64,000 bases of DNA, from assembly GCA_945621435.1 (NCBI GenBank), contig CALZBR010000009.1:1-64000 (forward strand), in the 5' to 3' direction. Position numbers and translations under genes: made by a program. The notes under the pieces are model-generated. The model made no database searches. It saw only the letters and a program-made list of their open reading frames with translations, and had not been told where the DNA came from. Positions 56,189 through 64,000 of the stretch are shown here, one piece after another. This DNA is from an uncultured Lachnospiraceae bacterium (GTDB lineage: Bacteria; Bacillota; Clostridia; Lachnospirales; Lachnospiraceae). The stretch's first letter is position 1; the number at the start of each line of letters is the position of its first letter.

Positions 56189-56647
56189 ATGGGGATTCTC
56201 AATAAAATTTTCAGGAAAAATCAGGACAGTAACAAGAAAAGTACTAATACACTTATAGAAGATATTCATCAGGCATCGGAATGGGTGGTCAAGGCACTGA
56301 ACTCATCCGGCTACAAGGCTGATTATTCTTTGGAAAGCATGAAGGAAATTGACAGATTTTTCGATGAGCAGAGTTCTGAAACAGGGCTGCTTTCAAAAAA
56401 TCGCGGTATGATTTTATTCAGTTTAGCTTCCTATATAGGTGAAGTTGCTATCAGATTATACGGTGGCGAATGGATTACTGATGACAGCAACCCTGAAGGA
56501 GAACTGTATATTTCCGTGAAATTAGCGGATGGCACTGTCATATGGCCCGCTATGAGATGTATAAAAAGATATAATGACGGGCGCGAAGCAAGCATCTATG
56601 ACTATCTTTATGTCCTGAAGGGTTACCCCCGCGCTGACTTCCGATAG
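56189..56647 (+). CDS. hypothetical protein
   Basis: A soluble protein of 152 residues starting MGILNKIFRKNQDSN, with GGAGG six bases before the ATG. The body has a helical first half and a beta-rich second half (IGEVAIRLYGGEWITDD, LYISVKLADGTVIWPAMRCI), a composition often seen in small antitoxin or immunity-like proteins, but no family is recognised. A TGATACAAT -10 lies about 45 bases upstream. It is divergent from the chemotaxis operon and followed by a decayed gene. Confidence 0.7.
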   Translation: MGILNKIFRKNQDSNKKSTNTLIEDIHQASEWVVKALNSSGYKADYSLESMKEIDRFFDEQSSETGLLSKNRGMILFSLASYIGEVAIRLYGGEWITDDSNPEGELYISVKLADGTVIWPAMRCIKRYNDGREASIYDYLYVLKGYPRADFR

Positions 56648-56712
56648 GAGAGGTAAAGCAGACAGGATTGTTATACTAAACTAAAAATCATAGAGTTTTA
56701 TGGAGACAGGAC

Positions 56713-57080
56713 GATGAAAAAGAAGCATTGGAGAAAATCGATTTATTTATTATACTGATGCAGACGAAAATCCGGATCAGCTGGGTCTTTCCATGATTTA
56801 AATATATGAAAGGTATGCGCTGGGTTATAGCCATGACTTTAAGGTGCAAGGGGAAGGTTCACCACATGATATTTACCTGTGGGAGTATACCATGGACCTG
56901 AAGGACCGGATTTTGTTGTTTTTCACCTTGCAGACGATAAAAGAAAAGAACAGATTTCTATTTACTTGGAAACAAATGGGTTATAGTTTTTTCGTTGAAT
57001 AAGGAATACTATATTTCTATGGAGGAGTGGCACATCAACATTGTATGGATGTTATGATTGCCGAAATGTGGAATGAATAA
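56713..57080 (+). pseudogene. decayed gene of unknown family
   Basis: From ATGAAAAAGAAGCATTGG (after GGAGACAGG), one frameshift leads into RFIYYTDADENPDQLGLSMI, then TAA, then IYERYALGYSHDFKVQGEG, SPHDIYLWEYTMDLKDRILL and FFTLQTIKEKNRFLFTWKQM up to FFVE-TAA, then GILYFYGGVAHQHCMDVMIA and EMWNE-TAA (57078-57080), all in one frame. Two stops and a shift break it, but the composition is protein-like throughout. The last stop overlaps the start of the HAD gene (ATGAATAA), so the two were once coupled. Confidence 0.5.
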
Positions 57081-57927
57081 AAAGACCTTGTATGTAACCG
57101 ATTTGGACGGCACCTTGATGCGAAATGATAAAACACTATCGGAGGATACGATTCGTATCATTAATTCATTAATTGACCAAGGGATGCTTATCACCTATGC
57201 CACAGCCCGCTCCTTTCACAGCGCATGGGAAATCACGAAAGAGATACATTTTTCAGTACCTGTGATCACACGGAACGGAACCGTGCTGGCGAATCAGCTT
57301 CTGAAAAAAGAGACAGATATACAGCAGTTTTCAGATTGTGACGTGCATCGGTTGAGGCATATGCTGTCGGGGATTATTGAGCATAAGGGATTTGTTACAG
57401 CTTATTTTGATGGTCGTATGACTAAGTCCTACCGCAAAGGAGAATTGACCATAGGATTACAGAAGTATGTTGATAATCATTCCGGCGATAAAAGAATGAA
57501 ACCTGTTACGGATGATATGGACTTATTTGCGGGAATTGTCACCTATGTTACCTTGATTGCGGAAAAAGAAGAATTACAGCCGGTCTATGAAAAGCTGCAT
57601 CATACCGGAAACTGGGAATGCGTTTTTCAAAAAGATACCTACGGGGATGAGTATTGGCTGGAAATCTGCCCTCATGGCGCGACCAAAGCACAGGCTGTCT
57701 TAAAGTGCAAAGAGAATCTTGGATGCGACAGAATTGTTGTTTTCGGAGATTCCATAAACGATCTTTCCATGTTTGAAATAGCTGATGAAGCATATGCAGT
57801 AGCAAATGCAATAGACGAAGTTAAAAGCAGGGCAACGCTTATCATTGACAGTAATGAAAATGATGGCGTAGCTAATTTCCTGATGAAGCAGTACTCATAC
57901 CCACCGCATCAATCTCTTCCCTGGTAA
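57073..57927 (+). CDS. Cof-type HAD hydrolase
   Basis: The 284-residue protein begins MNKKTLYVTDLDGTLMRNDK (motif I DLDGT) and has VITRNGTVLAN (motif II region), a C2-type cap and IVVFGDSINDLSMFEIADEAYAV (motif IV), as in Cof/YidA sugar-phosphate phosphatases. The ATG at 57073 is chosen from family starts; no strong ribosome binding site is seen, which fits coupling to the former upstream gene. The last 18 codons overlap the convergent Rpn gene by 56 bases, so the C-terminus (YPPHQSLPW) is likely altered. Confidence 0.85.
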   Translation: MNKKTLYVTDLDGTLMRNDKTLSEDTIRIINSLIDQGMLITYATARSFHSAWEITKEIHFSVPVITRNGTVLANQLLKKETDIQQFSDCDVHRLRHMLSGIIEHKGFVTAYFDGRMTKSYRKGELTIGLQKYVDNHSGDKRMKPVTDDMDLFAGIVTYVTLIAEKEELQPVYEKLHHTGNWECVFQKDTYGDEYWLEICPHGATKAQAVLKCKENLGCDRIVVFGDSINDLSMFEIADEAYAVANAIDEVKSRATLIIDSNENDGVANFLMKQYSYPPHQSLPW

Positions 57928-58714
57928 ATCCCGCTTTCAGAATAATCTCCACGTCAAGCTGTGCTTCCAGCATTTTATGTAAGGTTTCTGCCCTACCTTC
58001 TGCCCTACCTTCTGCCCTGCCTTCTGACCAACCCTGCTTTCTTATTTTCTGTTCTCTCTCAAAACTCTTCATATACGCGAGCCCTACCTCTCTGTCTCGT
58101 TTGACCTCTGTAACCATTTTATGCAGGGATTTCAGCCCTTCCGTCTGCGCATTTTCATCGGAAGGATCCTCCATATAATGCAGTAGTCCAAGCAATTCCT
58201 CCGGTGGATTCCCCTTGGTTCCCTTTGTGTAAAGAAAAATGCTCTTCGCTCCATCTTCATAAAGCAGGTCAGGTTCTTCCACGCATTTATTCTGAATCGT
58301 ATACACCATACGCTCCCTGCCAAAAGGATCATATGACGTGATAAATATTACAAGAACATTTCGAAGTTTATTATAACTCTCACCACTTTCAAGATTCTCA
58401 GCATCAATCTTTGCATGGTAAAAACGCGCTCTTCTCGGTAATGCTTTTATATCGTCCTTTCCATCATTTCGGTCAGGTTCAATGTCAAAGATTTCACCGT
58501 TCTCCTCATCCAGATAAATATCCAATCGTACTCCATGAGATTCTGTATCCTCACCCACAATAAATTTTTGAGGAACCACTATAAGTTTCCCAAGCTTTCT
58601 GTGAAGGATACATTCCAGGATATACCTGGAAGCTCTCTCCCCATACACATTGTGACTCATCAGGCTATTTACCAGAAAGTCATCCAGTAAATTCATTTCG
58701 TCCAGTTTCTTCAT
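57872..58714 (-). CDS. Rpn family nuclease / PD-(D/E)XK transposase-like
   Basis: The 280-residue protein starts MKKLDEMNLLDDFLVNSLMS and has the nuclease core GVRLDIYLDEENGEIFDIEPDR, with DALPRRARFYHAKIDAENL-like ALPRRARFYHAKIDAENL after it, a pattern of Rpn/PDDEXK transposase proteins. Near the end four 4-residue units (SEGR, AEGR, AEGR, AETL) form a short linker from a 12-bp repeat (57987-58034). It overlaps the HAD gene tail to tail. The first Rpn gene at 30202 belongs to a different branch of the family. Confidence 0.85.
   Translation of the reverse strand: MKKLDEMNLLDDFLVNSLMSHNVYGERASRYILECILHRKLGKLIVVPQKFIVGEDTESHGVRLDIYLDEENGEIFDIEPDRNDGKDDIKALPRRARFYHAKIDAENLESGESYNKLRNVLVIFITSYDPFGRERMVYTIQNKCVEEPDLLYEDGAKSIFLYTKGTKGNPPEELLGLLHYMEDPSDENAQTEGLKSLHKMVTEVKRDREVGLAYMKSFEREQKIRKQGWSEGRAEGRAEGRAETLHKMLEAQLDVEIILKAGFTREEIDAVGMSTASSGN
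57987..58034 (-). repeat. 12-bp tandem repeat, four copies, in Rpn gene
   Basis: TTCTGCCCTACC twice, then TTCTGCCCTGCC and TTCTGACCAACC, at 57987-58034. It encodes repeated (S/A)EGR and keeps the frame when copy number changes. Confidence 0.85.
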
Positions 58715-58980
58715 GTAACCTCCTGTTCTTCATAGTGTATAGAAACAAAAGGCCACACCACATCGCCCATCATTCAATACACTATGCAATTCATAAGTGA
58801 AATAAAAGCATAGGATTCATTGAATGATAATAGATAATAGAAAACAGATACAGCGCGATGCTGACAGAAACAAAGAATATATGCTTTGAAATTAATGTAA
58901 CACGTTTCATTACGAAAATCAAGTTCGATATTTCGTTAATATCTATATTTACACATTTGTAGAATTAACATAATTACTGC

Positions 58981-59475
58981 TTATTCCTTCCACTGTAGCC
59001 TGTGAAGCTCACCCTCCGTCTGAAACTGAGAAAAGCCGTTCTGGCGGAGTGCTTCGTAAAGCACAATAGCTACGGAATTGGACAGGTTCAGGGAACGGAT
59101 TTCCGGCAGCATGGGAATACGGATACAGCTTTCTTCGTTCTCCACCAGAATCTCTTCCGGAATTCCGGCACTCTCCTTGCCGAACATGATAAAGTCCTCC
59201 GGTCCAAAGGAAACTTCCGTATAACAGCGTTTTGCTTTTGTGGTAGCCATCCAGATTTTTGCACCCGGATGGCTGTTTTTAAACTCTTCAAAGTTAACAT
59301 ATCTGTGGACATCCAGAAGATTCCAGTAATCCATACCTGCGCGTCTGATGGATTTTTCATCCAGATGAAAGCCCAGAGGTTCAATCAGGTGCAGAGAGGT
59401 ACCCGTAGCAACGCAGGTACGTCCGATATTTCCGGTATTTGCCGGTATCTCCGGCTGATGTAAGATGATATGCAT
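58981..59475 (-). CDS. trmL: tRNA (cytidine(34)-2'-O)-methyltransferase
   Basis: SPOUT-class enzyme of 164 residues that methylates the wobble base of tRNA-Leu. It has IILHQPEIPANTGNIGRTC at the start, LIEPLGFHLDEK, FGKESAGIPEEIL and IPMLPEIRSLNLSNSVAIVLYEALRQ (the knot), all characteristic of TrmL. GGGAG lies ten bases before the ATG. Confidence 0.94.
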   Translation of the reverse strand: MHIILHQPEIPANTGNIGRTCVATGTSLHLIEPLGFHLDEKSIRRAGMDYWNLLDVHRYVNFEEFKNSHPGAKIWMATTKAKRCYTEVSFGPEDFIMFGKESAGIPEEILVENEESCIRIPMLPEIRSLNLSNSVAIVLYEALRQNGFSQFQTEGELHRLQWKE

Positions 59476-59592
59476 GACTAAGTTACTCCCTGTCCGATTC
59501 TCTTCGGATCATCAATTCGCGCCAGGCTATTGATTTTGATCGAATTGCTGATTATTGTCAATCTGCTGATTCTCACTGAACTGCTTTTTTCG

Positions 59593-60765
59593 TCAACCCT
59601 TATTTTCCCGAAGCTTCTTCACGAAATGCTCCAGTCTTCCGATGGCAATCTTCAGATTCTCCAACGAATACGCATAGGAGATACGCAGGAAGCCTTCGCC
59701 GCAGTCACCAAAGGCTGTACCCGGAACCACTGCCACCTTTTCCTCCTCCAGAAAACGTGTGGCAAACTCTTCACTGGTCATGCCAAATTCTTTGATACAG
59801 GGGAAAACATAAAATGCACCGTAGGGTTCAAAGCACTCCAGCCCCATCTCGCGGAAAGCATTCATAAGATAACGGCGGCGCTGATTGTATGCCGTGCGCA
59901 TCTCGGCAATGTCCGGATCTCCGTTTTTCAAAGCATCCACGGCAGCGAACTGTCCCGTAGTGGGCGCACACATAATGGCAAACTGATGAATCTTGGTCAT
60001 CTGGGCAATGATGTTTTCGGGACCACAGACATAACCCATTCTCCAGCCGGTCATGGCATAAGCCTTGGAGAAGCCGTTGATTAATAGTGTCCTCTCCTGC
60101 ATGCCGGGCAGGCTTGCAATGGAAACATGCTCTCCCTTGTAGGTCAGCTCAGCGTAGATTTCATCAGACATGACATAAATGTCATGTTTTATAATCACCT
60201 CTGCAATTGCCTCCAGATCCTTTCTCTCCATGATGGCACCGGTAGGATTGTTGGGAAAAGGCAGAATCAGGATCTTGGTCTTGTCGGTGATGGCATCCTC
60301 CAGTTCCTGTGCCGTGAGGCGAAACTCATTCTCTGCCTTGAGGTTAATGATAACCGGAGTTGCACCTGCCAGCACCGCACAGGGCTCATAGGACACATAG
60401 CTGGGCTGGGGAATCAGCACCTCATCCCCGGGATTAATCATGGCACGCAGTCCGATGTCAATAGCCTCGGAACCTCCTACCGTCACCAGCACCTGCTTCT
60501 TCCAGTCGTAGGTAAGACCGTTTTTACGCTTCATATAATGGCAGATTTCCTGACGCAGTTCCTCCAGACCGGCATTGGAAGTATAATGGGTTTTTCCCTT
60601 TTCGAGGGAATAGATACCCTCTTCTCTGATGTGCCAGGGTGTGTCAAAATCAGGCTCACCCACACCCAGAGAAATAGCACCCTTGATTTCCTTTACTACA
60701 TCAAAAAACTTACGGATTCCTGAGGGTTTAATCTCAACAACTTTATCTGCTAACGGGTTTCTCAT
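59593..60765 (-). CDS. pyridoxal-phosphate-dependent aminotransferase (class I/II)
   Basis: Fold-type I aminotransferase of 390 residues: SLGVGEPDFDTPWHI, NAGLEELRQEI, VTVGGSEAIDIGLRAM, PNNPTGA, the PLP lysine in INGFSKAYAMTGWRMGY and Arg in GFLRISYA. It resembles PatA-like enzymes that act on aromatic or branched amino acids; the substrate is not certain. Four bases overlap the upstream Lrp gene. After the TGA stop (59593-59595) the frame stays open for 21 Q/N-rich codons to TAG at 59527. Confidence 0.9.
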   Translation of the reverse strand: MRNPLADKVVEIKPSGIRKFFDVVKEIKGAISLGVGEPDFDTPWHIREEGIYSLEKGKTHYTSNAGLEELRQEICHYMKRKNGLTYDWKKQVLVTVGGSEAIDIGLRAMINPGDEVLIPQPSYVSYEPCAVLAGATPVIINLKAENEFRLTAQELEDAITDKTKILILPFPNNPTGAIMERKDLEAIAEVIIKHDIYVMSDEIYAELTYKGEHVSIASLPGMQERTLLINGFSKAYAMTGWRMGYVCGPENIIAQMTKIHQFAIMCAPTTGQFAAVDALKNGDPDIAEMRTAYNQRRRYLMNAFREMGLECFEPYGAFYVFPCIKEFGMTSEEFATRFLEEEKVAVVPGTAFGDCGEGFLRISYAYSLENLKIAIGRLEHFVKKLRENKG

Positions 60766-61244
60766 GGTGTAATCATCTCCCTTTCATCTTCCGTTTTCTG
60801 ACCGAACACGGTGCCGTGATCCTTGTATTTTTTCAGGATAAAATGGGTTGCCGTGCTCAGCACCTGATCCAGGGTAGACAGCTTATCCGACACAAAGGAG
60901 GATACCTCACGGAGTGTCTTGCCCTCCAGGATTACCATCAGGTCATAGCCTCCGGAAATCAGGTATACACTGCGTACTTCGGGATATTTCTGGATGCGCT
61001 CTGCCACATTGTCAAAGCCCTGTCCTCTCTGAGGGGTCACGCGCACCTCAATCAGTGCCGTTACCTTCTCGATATTGGTTTTCTCCCAGTTAATCAGGGT
61101 GTGATAGCCACAGATGATGCCCTCTGCCTCCAGTGCAGCGAGCTCATTCACCACGTCAATCTCCTCCACGCCCAGAATAATGGCAAGCTCCTTCAAATCA
61201 ATACGACTGTTCTTCTCAATCACAGCAAGCAATTCTTCTCTCAT
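60762..61244 (-). CDS. Lrp/AsnC family transcriptional regulator
   Basis: The 160-residue regulator has a helix-turn-helix (IDLKELAIILGVEEIDVVNELAALEAEGII) and a RAM ligand-binding domain (VTALIEVRVTPQRGQGFDNV, VYLISGGYDLMVILEG). It probably controls the aminotransferase gene it overlaps by four bases, in response to an amino acid. AAGGAGTGAATTGAG precedes the ATG, and the stop of the upstream gene is two bases away. Confidence 0.92.
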   Translation of the reverse strand: MREELLAVIEKNSRIDLKELAIILGVEEIDVVNELAALEAEGIICGYHTLINWEKTNIEKVTALIEVRVTPQRGQGFDNVAERIQKYPEVRSVYLISGGYDLMVILEGKTLREVSSFVSDKLSTLDQVLSTATHFILKKYKDHGTVFGQKTEDEREMITP

Positions 61245-61245
61245 C

Positions 61246-62295
61246 TCAATTCACTCCTTCTTCATTATTTACATATACTGAATCCTGTCCTGCTCTGTCC
61301 AGGAAACGAATCTCGTCCTCGTTGAGGATAATTCTGTCATTACTGTCCGTAGTTCTTCCCACCACTGCTGCCGGAATTCCTTCCGCCTCCAGCGCCTTTA
61401 CCAGGCTCTGACCATCCTTCGCCGTCATGATCAGACAGCCTCCTGATGCGAGCTCATAGGGATTTACCTGACAACACTCACAGACCTCCACGGTCTCCTG
61501 TCGCAAGGGCAGTTTTTTTAAGTCTATTGTCAGTCCGACTCCCGCCTTCTCCGCAAGTTCCCTGAGAGCTCCGAAAATTCCGCCCTCGGAGGCATCATGC
61601 ATGGCGTTGACGCCGGACTTTACGGCGGCTGCGGCCTCCGGCACCACCGACAGATACCGGTCAAATCCTGCCGCTTCCTCTATGAAGTAAGCAGGATATC
61701 TTGCCAACAGCTTCTCCTTATTTCTCTTTGCAAGAATAGCTGTTCCCTCCAGACCAATCCACTTACTCACCACAATATCCTCACCGGGAACGGCTTTCCC
61801 GGGATACCAAGGATCTTTTTCCTCACCGGCTTTCTTTTCCACAGTCTCCGAACAAAACGCCTTTCCGTACCCGGCCACCACCGCCACGGGTCTGGTCACC
61901 GCGCTGCTGATTTTTGTCTGGCCGCCTGCAATTTCCGCGGACAGCAGGGCACACTGCCTCTCAGCAGCTGCCATGATTTCCTTGATCTCCGATTCCTCTG
62001 CTGACTCCGGAAGAATCAGACTGATCAGAACCGCTGTCAGCCCGGCTCCGCCGCAGGCCAGATTGTTGGCACATTTCTGAATCAGAGTCCCCATGGTCAA
62101 CTCCCCCGGCTCTGTCGGATTCACAGAAACAGCCCCCTCCTGCATGCAGGTAACCAGGTCCTCCCTGCCGGAAAACGCAAAAACAGCGCAGTCTTCCCCC
62201 ATGCCTGCGCCATGCTTTACTTCGCTGTTTTTGGTTTTAAGCTGTCTCAAAACGGAACGTTTCAAGACATTCTCCGGTATTTTTCCCAGCTTCAT
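61246..62295 (-). CDS. AIR synthase-related protein (HypE/ThiL-like fold)
   Basis: The 349-residue protein has the N-terminal ATP-binding half (GAGMGEDCAVFAF, NNLACGGAGLTAVLISLILP) and C-terminal half (GVNAMHDASEGGIFGALREL, ASGGCLIMT) of the AIR-synthase superfamily, closest to the HypE-like branch, but it lacks the HypE C-terminal Cys. The chemical role is unknown. ATG at 62293-62295 has GGAG seven bases upstream; the ATG two codons earlier is too close to it. First of a coupled run with the Lrp and aminotransferase genes. Confidence 0.85.
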   Translation of the reverse strand: MKLGKIPENVLKRSVLRQLKTKNSEVKHGAGMGEDCAVFAFSGREDLVTCMQEGAVSVNPTEPGELTMGTLIQKCANNLACGGAGLTAVLISLILPESAEESEIKEIMAAAERQCALLSAEIAGGQTKISSAVTRPVAVVAGYGKAFCSETVEKKAGEEKDPWYPGKAVPGEDIVVSKWIGLEGTAILAKRNKEKLLARYPAYFIEEAAGFDRYLSVVPEAAAAVKSGVNAMHDASEGGIFGALRELAEKAGVGLTIDLKKLPLRQETVEVCECCQVNPYELASGGCLIMTAKDGQSLVKALEAEGIPAAVVGRTTDSNDRIILNEDEIRFLDRAGQDSVYVNNEEGVN

Positions 62296-62352
62296 TGTCA
62301 TACTCCTGTATAGGAAATTCTATCGTAACCCTTCAAAATAGCGGCATCCTTC

Positions 62353-63810
62353 TTACTCCGCGGCACCGGGTGCTGCCGTCAGAGCCGCTATCACTCCTCT
62401 TACCTTCTCCAGACTGCCGCTTGCAATAGCGGACTTTATCTGTGCGTAGGCTGCGGGATCGGTTGTCGCCGTACCCACCACAGTACTTCCCGGAACCATC
62501 TTGTAGCTGCTGTTGTTGACTATCGTGCGCCCGGTTTCCTTCCCATCCTCTTCCACAACCTTCCAGAGTCTCGCCTTGTAACCGGTGTGAGCACTCTGTG
62601 TGACCAGATATCCTATGGGTTGCGAGGAATCCTCAGTCATCACATTTGCCGAGGGCTTTATCACCTCCAGCACTTCACTCTCGTAATGGACTGACCGGCC
62701 TTGTGCTCCGGAATCACTTCCATAAATATTAAAGGTAATCCTTTTATCAGAAGTGTAGCCTTCTATGTAAATCGGTACGGTAAGGTTATTTACAAACTTA
62801 AAATCCTTGCCGGAGCTCTCGGAAATCGCAGCGTCCGCAGAAGGCTCCACATAGGAAACAATCATAGAATGATTGTGCCGCTCCGTAACTTCCAATTCAG
62901 AGAGCAACACAGCATTGTAAAGTGTCGTAGAAACCTGGCAGATACCTCCGCCGAGACTGTCTACGACCTTGCCGTCCACATAAGAACCGGCCATAAAGTA
63001 TCCATTCTCTTTCGTAAAGGGCGAAACCGCCCCATAAGCAGAAAACTCTTCTCCGGGATAAAGTACAAAACCGTCTATCAGCCTGCATCCGTTTTCCACA
63101 TTAGCACTTCGGCTCTTTCCGGAGGATGCATAGGAAGTGGTAAAGCTCCCCAAAAGGTCTTTTACCTGAGACAGCTCTTCTCTGCTTCCCTTCGGCTCTG
63201 TCACATAGTACTCCAGCGGAATCGAGCAGGGGCTGCCGTCCCAATCTGTAGCCAGACAGTCATTTATCTGTTGCGTGGAGGTCTCCGTATTCAGTACATA
63301 ACCCACTGCACCGTCTATGACGTGGAACTCCCTGTCATGCCTGACGAGAGAAAAATCCACAGGCTCCACATTGTATTTTTCACACTCATTAATCAAAAAG
63401 TCCCTGATTATCTGAACGTCCGGAGCTATGTTAACAGGGAAAACCACATTTTCATGCTCCAGATTTTTTAACAGCTTATAGCGCTCAATCACGTTCCCCC
63501 GGGTGCCAATTTCAAGAGCCTCCGTAATCAGCTCCGGATTAGTCCAGGTAAGTCCCAATTCCCCGGCTTTGAGCTTCACTTCATAATTGCCCGCAGCAAG
63601 CAGTACAATCTCCGTCTCCCGCAAGCTGTTGACATAATCTGTAATCGCCTCACCGGCTTCCTCTGCGGTCATACCGCCGAGAGAAATCTCCCCTGCATAA
63701 ATACCGGGCTTAATGGTATCTTCCTCTTTTGCACCGACTGTCGTGCCCCGATACAGCATAAATACCGTAACAAGCACGAGACAGCATCTCCTAAGAAAAT
63801 ACCTGTTCAT
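62353..63810 (-). CDS. VanW family / peptidoglycan-binding protein
   Basis: The 485-residue exported protein has a signal peptide (RRCCLVLVTVFMLYRGTTVGA), a PG_binding_4-like region (IYAGEISLGGMTAEEAGEAI), the VanW core (LYPGEEFSAYGAVSPFTKEN, LGGGICQVSTTLYNAVLLSEL, ERHNHSMIVSYVEPSADAAI) and a G5-like end. VanW-family proteins are cell-wall associated in Clostridia; a role in vancomycin resistance is not implied. ATG at 63808-63810 follows GAGG; a GTG four codons earlier is possible. Confidence 0.9.
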   Translation of the reverse strand: MNRYFLRRCCLVLVTVFMLYRGTTVGAKEEDTIKPGIYAGEISLGGMTAEEAGEAITDYVNSLRETEIVLLAAGNYEVKLKAGELGLTWTNPELITEALEIGTRGNVIERYKLLKNLEHENVVFPVNIAPDVQIIRDFLINECEKYNVEPVDFSLVRHDREFHVIDGAVGYVLNTETSTQQINDCLATDWDGSPCSIPLEYYVTEPKGSREELSQVKDLLGSFTTSYASSGKSRSANVENGCRLIDGFVLYPGEEFSAYGAVSPFTKENGYFMAGSYVDGKVVDSLGGGICQVSTTLYNAVLLSELEVTERHNHSMIVSYVEPSADAAISESSGKDFKFVNNLTVPIYIEGYTSDKRITFNIYGSDSGAQGRSVHYESEVLEVIKPSANVMTEDSSQPIGYLVTQSAHTGYKARLWKVVEEDGKETGRTIVNNSSYKMVPGSTVVGTATTDPAAYAQIKSAIASGSLEKVRGVIAALTAAPGAAE

Positions 63811-63828
63811 GCGGAACCTCACATTGAA

Positions 63829-63936
63829 TTACACAAAGAAATATGATAGAGTAGGAATTATCATAGCAAGTACCAAAAAAACAATAATAACAATGGAAAT
63901 ACGCTGTTTTGTTTTCTTGTTGTGCATGTTGAACAT
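63829..63936 (-). CDS. 35-residue membrane peptide, DUF4044-like
   Basis: GAGGAGGTTGCT precedes ATG at 63934-63936. The peptide reads MFNMHNKKTKQRISIVIIVF followed by LVLAMIIPTLSYFFV: a basic start and one membrane helix. It resembles the tiny DUF4044 proteins of Firmicutes (family named from memory). It lies 18 bases upstream of vanW on the same strand and is probably co-transcribed. The remaining 63937-64000 shows nothing clear. Confidence 0.75.
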   Translation of the reverse strand: MFNMHNKKTKQRISIVIIVFLVLAMIIPTLSYFFV

Positions 63937-64000
63937 AGCAACCTCCTCACCGGTCCAAGGGACCTGTAAACTAAAATCCACCCCTACAACTCTGAAAGGA

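Noticed and set aside
63829-63936. Membrane peptide as another type I toxin
   Set aside because: It is in a clear operon with vanW, has a strong ribosome binding site and no antisense promoter or repeats; a DUF4044-like peptide is the better reading.

Overview
The window looks like chromosome of a Clostridia member, most likely Lachnospiraceae. The signs are strong AGGAGG-type ribosome binding sites, a T-box leader on proS, MecA, a VanW-family protein, tyrosine-recombinase elements in tRNA genes, and many large hybrid histidine kinases and HD-GYP proteins. The species cannot be named from sequence alone. Almost all long genes lie on the minus strand.

Layout. 1-8.7 kb: a zinc-ribbon membrane protein (cut by the window edge), a DegV protein, a hybrid histidine kinase, a 7TM HD-GYP response regulator and ftsH. 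8.9-18.3 kb: housekeeping genes (UPF0371 protein, thioredoxin, trmB, a D-Ala-D-Ala carboxypeptidase, a DEDDh exonuclease, an esterase-like hydrolase, T-box-controlled proS, a HAD phosphatase, mecA). 18.4-20.9 kb: an ABC uptake system whose permease and ATPase are one polypeptide, plus its lipoprotein. 21-27.5 kb: a DUF4272-like protein, a polyamine operon (nspC-aguA-aguB), and a GntR/ABC operon with a visible operator. 27.5-31.3 kb: a degenerate small-toxin locus, a sugar-sensor/GGDEF protein and an Rpn-family nuclease. 31.3-36.8 kb: mobile DNA at the 3' end of tRNA-Gly. 37-56 kb: three blocks of signalling genes, including a complete core chemotaxis operon (cheR-cheB-cheY-cheA-cheW-mcp) headed by a histidine kinase and an HD-GYP regulator. 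56-64 kb: small and decayed genes, a second Rpn nuclease, trmL, an aminotransferase with its Lrp regulator, an AIR-synthase-like protein, a VanW protein and a 35-residue membrane peptide.

The most striking find is a type I toxin-antitoxin candidate at about 32.37-32.68 kb, inside the tRNA-Gly element. A GTG-started 28-residue hydrophobic peptide ending in KWLDSDE faces a short antisense RNA with a near-consensus promoter. The two converge on a 14-bp hairpin. A roughly 28-bp direct repeat sits once over the toxin start codon and once in the antisense RNA. The toxin ribosome binding site is a G-run that can pair with an upstream C-run. This is the layout of the Fst/par module of plasmid pAD1, here in a small chromosomal integrative element of about 4.5 kb. 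A second copy, coding for the same length of peptide but starting with ATT, lies at 27.56 kb.

How the genes fit together. Three histidine kinase/HD-GYP pairs, one GGDEF protein and a stand-alone Hpt protein suggest a dense phosphorelay and cyclic-di-GMP network. Two of its members are broken: a histidine kinase at 37.5-39.1 kb and a membrane LuxR regulator at 45.6-46.5 kb. The mobile element carries its own integrase, a ribbon-helix-helix protein, an LCP-like lipoprotein and the toxin module that probably stabilises it.
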